Positions 49,802-53,740 of a stretch of 53,740 nt of DNA are shown here, one piece after another. The notes under the pieces were generated by a model. That model saw only the letters and a program-made list of their open reading frames with translations. It was not told the DNA's origin and did no database searches. Source of the DNA: an uncultured Lachnospiraceae bacterium. GTDB taxonomy: Bacteria; Bacillota; Clostridia; Lachnospirales; Lachnospiraceae. The stretch lies in NCBI GenBank assembly GCA_910579615.1, contig CAJTUA010000027.1, positions 1-53,740 on the forward strand. The letters are read 5' to 3'. Position 1 is the first letter of the stretch. The number at the start of each line of letters is the position of its first letter. The position numbers and the translations under genes are program-made.

Positions 49802-50311
49802 ATGTTTGCAGAAGGAGACTTTATTTCGCATGGCACGAACGGGGTATGCCGCGTGGCGGGATTTACACAGATGGATGTGCCGGGAACCGGGCAAAAGAAG
49901 GAATACTATATTTTAAAGCCCGTGTATGACAGCAATGCGACCGTATACAGTCCGGTAGAATCGGGGGATACACTAAAATGCAGGAGGATTCTGACCGAGG
50001 CGGAAGCGAAAAAACTGATTGGGGAAATCCCTGTGCTTAAGCCGATTCAGGCAAGGGACCGCAAGGAACTGGATGAGAAATGCAAGCAGGCAATTTCTTC
50101 CGGGCAGTGCAGCGAGTGGGTGCGCGTCATCAAAACCCTCTGGGAAGATAAAAAAGCCCGTGTCGAACAGGGCAAGAAGATGACGGCAGCGAGCGAGCGC
50201 TTTTTAAAACAGGCAGAGGAAAAACTGCACGGGGAGTTAGCAGTTTCACTGGGGTTGGGGAAGCAGGAGATGGAGACTTATATCTGTGGCGTGCTTGAGA
50301 CGGTAAAGTAA
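49802..50311 (+). CDS. CarD/CdnL-family transcriptional regulator
   Basis: A 169-residue protein: an N-terminal Tudor-like RNA-polymerase-interacting domain (MFAEGDFISHGTNGVCRVAGFTQM ... YYILKPVYDSNATVYSPVES) and a helical C-terminal domain (RKELDEKCKQAISSGQCSEWVRVIKTLWEDKKAR). CarD proteins bind the RNA polymerase beta subunit and stabilise open promoter complexes. It appears monocistronic. Confidence 0.92.
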   Translation: MFAEGDFISHGTNGVCRVAGFTQMDVPGTGQKKEYYILKPVYDSNATVYSPVESGDTLKCRRILTEAEAKKLIGEIPVLKPIQARDRKELDEKCKQAISSGQCSEWVRVIKTLWEDKKARVEQGKKMTAASERFLKQAEEKLHGELAVSLGLGKQEMETYICGVLETVK

Positions 50312-50440
50312 GCGGTATGGTCGAAGTTTTGGCTGCGGGAGAATAAAATGGGAAGATATGTGATTTTCAGAAAGAAACGTGGATAAAAACGGCGAAACAG
50401 GAGGGAATGACTTTTGTTTCGCTGTTTTTATTTTTTTCGC

Positions 50441-50464
50441 AACATGACATACTGTTGTCATGTT
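50441..50464. promoter_or_regulatory. Palindromic operator upstream of the WYL regulator
   Basis: AACATGACA (50441-50449) and TGTCATGTT (50456-50464) form a perfect 9-bp inverted repeat with a 6-bp spacer, 33 bp before the regulator ATG. TGACA...TGTCA is a common site type for WYL/YafY regulators, so autoregulation is likely. Confidence 0.65.
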
Positions 50465-50496
50465 TTATTTTGTATGATTAAGGAAAAGGAGCAGCC

Positions 50497-51423
50497 ATGA
50501 AAATAGACAGACTGATTGGGATTTTATCCGTCCTGCTGCAAAAACAGAGCGCCACGGCACCTGAGCTGGCAGAAAAATTTGAGGTGTCAAGGAGAACGAT
50601 TAACCGGGATATCGAGGATTTGTGCAAGGCAGGAATTCCGCTTGTGACAAGGCAGGGCAGCGGCGGGGGCATTTCCATCATGGGGAATTACCGGATGGAA
50701 CGCACCCTGCTTACGAATGCAGAGATGCAGGATATTCTGGCGGGGCTAAGGAGCCTTGACAGTGTCGATGGGACAAACCGCTACGGGCAGCTGATGGAAA
50801 AGCTCAGCGTGGGTTCCTCGGATTTTATGACGGGGGATCAGTTTGTGCTGATTGACCTTTCTTCGTGGTATAAGGATGTGCTTACGCTGAAAATTGAGCA
50901 AATCCGTGCTGCCATTTCGGAAAACAGGCAAGTGGAGTTTTTCTACTATGGACCAAACGGGGAGGGGGCACGGGCGATGGAACCGTACTATCTGATTTTC
51001 CGTTGGTCGAGCTGGTATGTCTGGGGATGGTGCTTAAAGAGGGAGGATTTCCGCCTCTTTAAGCTAAATCGTATGGACAAGCTAAGAATTACTGATGTGA
51101 TGTTTGAAAAAAGGCAGGTTTGCCCGCCGGACTTGGGTGAGAAGCAGATTTTTCCGGGCGGCATCAAGGTAAAAGCGCTGTTTGAAGCGGATTGCAAGTG
51201 GCGTCTTGTGGAGGAATTCGGGCCGTACTGCTTTCGGGAACAGGAGGATGGAAGACTGTTATTTTTTGCGGATTACACGAAGAAAGAATCCCTTTTGATG
51301 TGGATTATGAGTTTCCGGGAAAAGGTGGTGCTCCTTGAACCTGCACAGCTTCGGGAGGAAATAAAGGAAATTCTTTTGAAGATGCAAAGGAATTATGGGG
51401 GAGGAGAAAAGCAGGGAGATTGA
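50497..51423 (+). CDS. WYL-domain transcriptional regulator (YafY/DeoR-like)
   Basis: A 308-residue protein: N-terminal helix-turn-helix (MKIDRLIGILSVLLQKQSATAPELAEKFEVSRRTINRDIEDLCKAGIPL), a central WYL domain (ISENRQVEFFYYGPNGEGARAMEPYYLIFRWSSWYVWGWC) and a C-terminal WCX extension (FGPYCFREQEDGRLLF). It follows AAGGAG. The next gene (MmcQ/DUF3795, frameshifted) begins 70 bp later in the same direction and may be its target, a pairing seen in related bacteria. Confidence 0.92.
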   Translation: MKIDRLIGILSVLLQKQSATAPELAEKFEVSRRTINRDIEDLCKAGIPLVTRQGSGGGISIMGNYRMERTLLTNAEMQDILAGLRSLDSVDGTNRYGQLMEKLSVGSSDFMTGDQFVLIDLSSWYKDVLTLKIEQIRAAISENRQVEFFYYGPNGEGARAMEPYYLIFRWSSWYVWGWCLKREDFRLFKLNRMDKLRITDVMFEKRQVCPPDLGEKQIFPGGIKVKALFEADCKWRLVEEFGPYCFREQEDGRLLFFADYTKKESLLMWIMSFREKVVLLEPAQLREEIKEILLKMQRNYGGGEKQGD

Positions 51424-51493
51424 TTTATGGGACAGCGGATGTTTTTTGGTGTGTATGCGAAAGCCGCAAGGTGTCGGCAGGAAGGGGGAAGAA

Positions 51494-52118
51494 ATGAAAT
51501 ATCCATGGATTGATGCGTATTTGATGGGAAAGCGGGGCGTGACGAAGGACTTGCAGGCGGAATGGAACTGGGTGCGCTATAAGCTGGGGGATAAGCTGTT
51601 CGTGGCAGTGTGTTTGGATGGAAAGAACGAACCATACTATATTACCATAAAGCTTGACCCGGCGGAGGGCGGATTCCTGCGCTCGCAGTATGAGGATATT
51701 GTACCGGGATATTACATGAACAAAGCGCATTGGAATTCGATAAAGCCAGACGGGGCGATACCGGAGGATTTACTGAAGGATTTGTTGGATAAATCCTACA
51801 AAATCGTGCTCAGCGCTTTTTCGAAGAAAAAACAGCGGGAGATTTTGGATTTGAGCTGCTGTGGTACGGATTGCGGCAAATGCGGGTTTACATGGGAATC
51901 TGTGCAAGGGCTACAATGAGGCAGCAGGCAAGGTGTTCCATATGCCGGACGGCAAGGCGTGCCCGATTTATACCTGCTCCGTAGGGAAGAATCGATTTGC
52001 TACCTGCGCGAAATGCGGGCAAATGCCGTGCGAGGTGTGGAGGTCGGTAAAAGACCCTTCCATGACGCAGGAGGAGTTTGAGGAAAATATCCGGGAGCGC
52101 GTGGAAAATCTGGGCTGA
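51494..52118 (+). pseudogene. Frameshifted MmcQ/YjbR-like plus DUF3795 gene
   Basis: Starting at ATG 51494 the frame encodes an MmcQ/YjbR-like domain (MKYPWIDAYLMGKRGVTKDLQAEWNWVRYKLG ... KPDGAIPEDLLKDLLDKSYKIV) and runs into the opening of a Cys-rich domain, LDLSCCGTDCGKCGF. It then hits a stop at 51917. Dropping one A at 51890 restores HGNLCKGYNEAAGKVF, then CPIYTCSVGKNRFATCAKCGQMPC and on to the stop at 52116-52118, a full DUF3795 domain. So a single extra base splits a two-domain gene. It may be a real mutation or a sequencing error. Function unknown. Confidence 0.82.
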
Positions 52119-52166
52119 TGGAAGAAGGGCTGCAGACCCATGATATGGCTGCAGATAAATTTAAAA

Positions 52167-52197
52167 GGGGCGGGGCAAAGATTGGTTGCCCCGCCCC
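52167..52197 (-). terminator. GC-rich terminator between convergent genes
   Basis: GGGGCGGGGCAA (52167-52178) pairs perfectly with TTGCCCCGCCCC (52186-52197), 12 bp. Read on the minus strand it is followed by TTTTAAATTT, so it mainly serves the DtxR/MntR gene; it probably also stops the upstream plus-strand transcript. Confidence 0.88.
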
Positions 52198-52224
52198 CCT
52201 GATTTTGATATGGCAGGGATTTGC

Positions 52225-52590
52225 TTATTGCCCTGTGACATGCTTTTTGATTGCCTGAAAGCTTTCTGCGCTGATGACATGCTCAATGCGGCAGGCATCT
52301 TCCACGGCGATATTTTCCGGAACGCCGAGCTTGGCCAACCATGCGGAGAGTAATTCATGGCGCTCGTAAATCATTTCTGCGATTTGCTTTCCGCTTTCCG
52401 TCAGGTAGATAAAACCGGCGTCCGTCACGGTGATATGGTTGTTTTCCCGAAGATTTTTCATGGCGATGCTCACGCTTGATTTTTTGAATCCCAATTCGTT
52501 CGCGATGTCAACAGAGCGGACGACCGGGAGGCGGTGGCTTAGGATTAATATGGTTTCTAAATAATTTTCTGCTGATTCGGTAGTGTGCAT
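52225..52590 (-). CDS. DtxR/MntR-family metal-dependent regulator
   Basis: A 121-residue regulator: helix-turn-helix RSVDIANELGFKKSSVSIAMKNLRENNHITVTDAGFIYLTESGKQIA and a dimerisation domain ERHELLSAWLAKLG ... EDACRIEHVISAESFQAIKKHV, with acidic and His metal ligands. It lacks the SH3-like third domain, as MntR does. The start MHTTESAENYLETI at 52590 follows GAGAGG. It is a candidate controller of the feo operon, whose promoter has a TTAG...CTAA palindrome, but iron versus manganese specificity is not decidable by eye. Confidence 0.9.
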   Translation of the reverse strand: MHTTESAENYLETILILSHRLPVVRSVDIANELGFKKSSVSIAMKNLRENNHITVTDAGFIYLTESGKQIAEMIYERHELLSAWLAKLGVPENIAVEDACRIEHVISAESFQAIKKHVTGQ

Positions 52591-52650
52591 ATACAGCCTC
52601 TCATTCTGATGCAAATCATGTGTTCCCGCATAAAACCAGGATGCGGAAAA

Positions 52651-52682
52651 TGTAACTGCAAATGGTTTTGTCGGCAGTTACA
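52651..52682. promoter_or_regulatory. Inverted repeat in the leader of the DtxR/MntR gene
   Basis: TGTAACTGC (52651-52659) and GCAGTTACA (52674-52682) are perfect inverted copies with a 14-bp gap, between promoter and start codon. It could be an operator or an RNA hairpin. Confidence 0.5.
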
Positions 52683-52704
52683 AAAATAATTGGTTCTCTA
52701 TCTA

Positions 52705-52733
52705 AGTATAGCATAGAAAGGGAAAATCTTCAA
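52705..52733 (-). promoter_or_regulatory. Promoter of the DtxR/MntR gene
   Basis: On the minus strand TTGAAG (52733-52728), a 17-bp spacer and TATACT (52710-52705). Confidence 0.65.
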
Positions 52734-52866
52734 TAAGAAATTTGATGGGCAGTCTGGTGTTATCATTCGATATTTATGGGAAATATGCGGGGAGGAATTG
52801 TGTCCGTTTTCACTTGATAAAATAAAAGTGGCATAGTATAATGGAAACAGCAAAGAGAGGGGAATA

Positions 52867-53632
52867 TTGGCGGAGTACAAAATAAACGAGCAGTACAAAG
52901 ACAGGCTTTTTTTGTTTCCTTTTTGGAAATGAAAAATATAAAAAGTACGCACTGTCCTTATACAATGCATTAAACGGGGTAGATTATGAGGATGAGAGCG
53001 AATTGGAGATTGTGACGCTCAAGGACGTGATTTATATCCGGATGCGCAACGATGTTGCAGTCCTGCTTTCCGGCAATTTGGAATTGTGGGAACACCAGTC
53101 CACAGTAAATCCAAATATGCCGCTTAGGGGGCTTATGTATTTTGCGCGCTTATATGAGAAATACGTTGCTGTGCATAAGTTTAACCGCTACCAGAGTACA
53201 AGGATTATGATTCCGACGCCAAGGTATGTTGTGTTTTATAACGGGGAGAAAGCGCGCCCGGCAGTGGAGGAGATGCGCTTGTCGGATGCTTTCATGAATG
53301 AGGAGCATTCCGGAAGGTACGAATGGACAGCGACTGTTTTAAACCTGAACCACGAGGATAACAGAAAAATACTGGGAAGCTGTGGGATGCTGCAGGAGTA
53401 TACGGATTTTGTTATGCGCATACAGGAACTGGGGAAGAATATGGAGGGAGAGGACGCAGTAGATGAAGCGGTGAAGGAACGGATTAAGCGCGGCGGGGAG
53501 TTGGCGGAAATTTTGTTGGAGTATAGGTCGGAGGTGGTTGAGATGTTGCTCACAGAATTTGACGAGGAAGCATTTGTACGTGAGATTCGGGAGGAAGGCT
53601 TGAAAGAAGATAACTTCTCGGAATCTCAATGA
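52867..53632 (+). pseudogene. Frameshifted and shortened Rpn-family PD-(D/E)XK nuclease gene
   Basis: A TTG at 52867 behind AGAGGGGA opens MAEYKINEQYKDRLF, the usual Rpn start. Seven T residues (52907-52913) then shift the frame into a stop; with six T the frame would run FLFGNEKYKKYALSLYNALNG and on through ELEIVTLKDVIYIRMRNDVAVLL (nuclease core) to VVEMLLTEFDEEAFVREIREEG. It ends after GLKEDNFSESQ without the long coiled tail of the family. So there is one +1 slip in a T run and a changed 3' end. Rpn proteins are DNA nucleases linked to RecA-independent recombination and anti-phage roles. Confidence 0.82.
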
Positions 53633-53642
53633 ATGAGATTCC
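53620..53642 (+). terminator. Hairpin at the end of the Rpn gene
   Basis: GGAATCTCA (53620-53628) pairs with TGAGATTCC (53634-53642) around ATGAA and overlaps the stop codon. No T run follows, so this is a weak terminator or possibly the scar of the changed 3' end. The last 100 bp of the window hold no gene; TTGACA occurs at 53653-53658 without a matching -10. Confidence 0.4.
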
Positions 53643-53740
53643 AACCGAAGATTGACAACTGAATATCGTGCAGGAAAAGAAATTTGAGAAAAATGGACAT
53701 AAACATTGGACATAGCGGGTACTATGCCTTGAAAAATCTT

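Overview
The window looks like a chromosomal segment of a low-to-mid GC Firmicute, most likely a gut Lachnospiraceae-type Clostridia. The signs are AGGAGG-type ribosome binding sites, sigma-A promoters, tRNA genes without encoded CCA, FeoA-FeoA-FeoB with a small Cys-rich partner, a PadR/DUF1700/DUF4097/PspC envelope operon, cytoplasmic chemoreceptors, CarD and several exporter-type ABC half-transporters. This placement rests on gene content only; no database was searched.

Layout. 1-4236: end of an FtsX-like permease, a secreted serine hydrolase of the beta-lactamase family and an OmpR-type two-component system, with a codon style that differs from what follows. 4354-8992: terminator/promoter, a wrecked ABC exporter copy and two intact exporter half-transporters. 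9103-11672: a C-terminal Rpn-nuclease relic, then about 700 bp with no convincing protein gene that hold five successive tRNA-like elements, directly followed by a Ro60-like (TROVE/DUF2828, vWA) protein gene. 11742-14357: a GH20 hexosaminidase and five genuine tRNAs (Pro, Gly, Arg, His, Gln), the first four under a consensus promoter that carries a 10-bp palindrome. 14439-21704: DJ-1 protein, vWA lipoprotein, hisD, HxlR regulator with divergent FMN reductase, a LytTR/GHKL regulator pair and a cyclophilin, with three copies of a hairpin repeat around the last two. 22182-25205: PadR-controlled envelope operon. 25207-28575: ilvN, ilvC and a CZB chemoreceptor. 28719-34226: an orphan solute-binding lipoprotein behind a BlaI/CopY-like operator, pheA and htrA. 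34257-40866: XRE regulator, O-antigen-ligase-like protein and a second exporter pair. 40960-43321: a FIST sensor and soluble chemoreceptor pair. 43407-47378: iron-uptake (feo) operon with a DtxR-like operator. 47415-53632: membrane metallophosphoesterase, CarD, WYL regulator, a frameshifted MmcQ/DUF3795 gene, a DtxR/MntR regulator and a frameshifted Rpn nuclease gene.

The most unusual region is 9397-11612. Two of the RNAs have complete 7-bp acceptor helices, canonical D arms with the GG dinucleotide and canonical T arms, but no anticodon arm; a different hairpin sits in its place. Bacterial Ro60 orthologues bind Y RNAs (YrlA) that mimic tRNA, so an array of tRNA mimics beside a Ro-like gene suggests an expanded or unrecognised Y-RNA/Ro ribonucleoprotein. 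The RNAs and the protein relationship come from reading sequence and motifs; the functional link is inference.

Decay is common: at least five gene relics or frameshifted genes are present (ABC exporter, two Rpn copies, an ABC ATPase stub, MmcQ/DUF3795).
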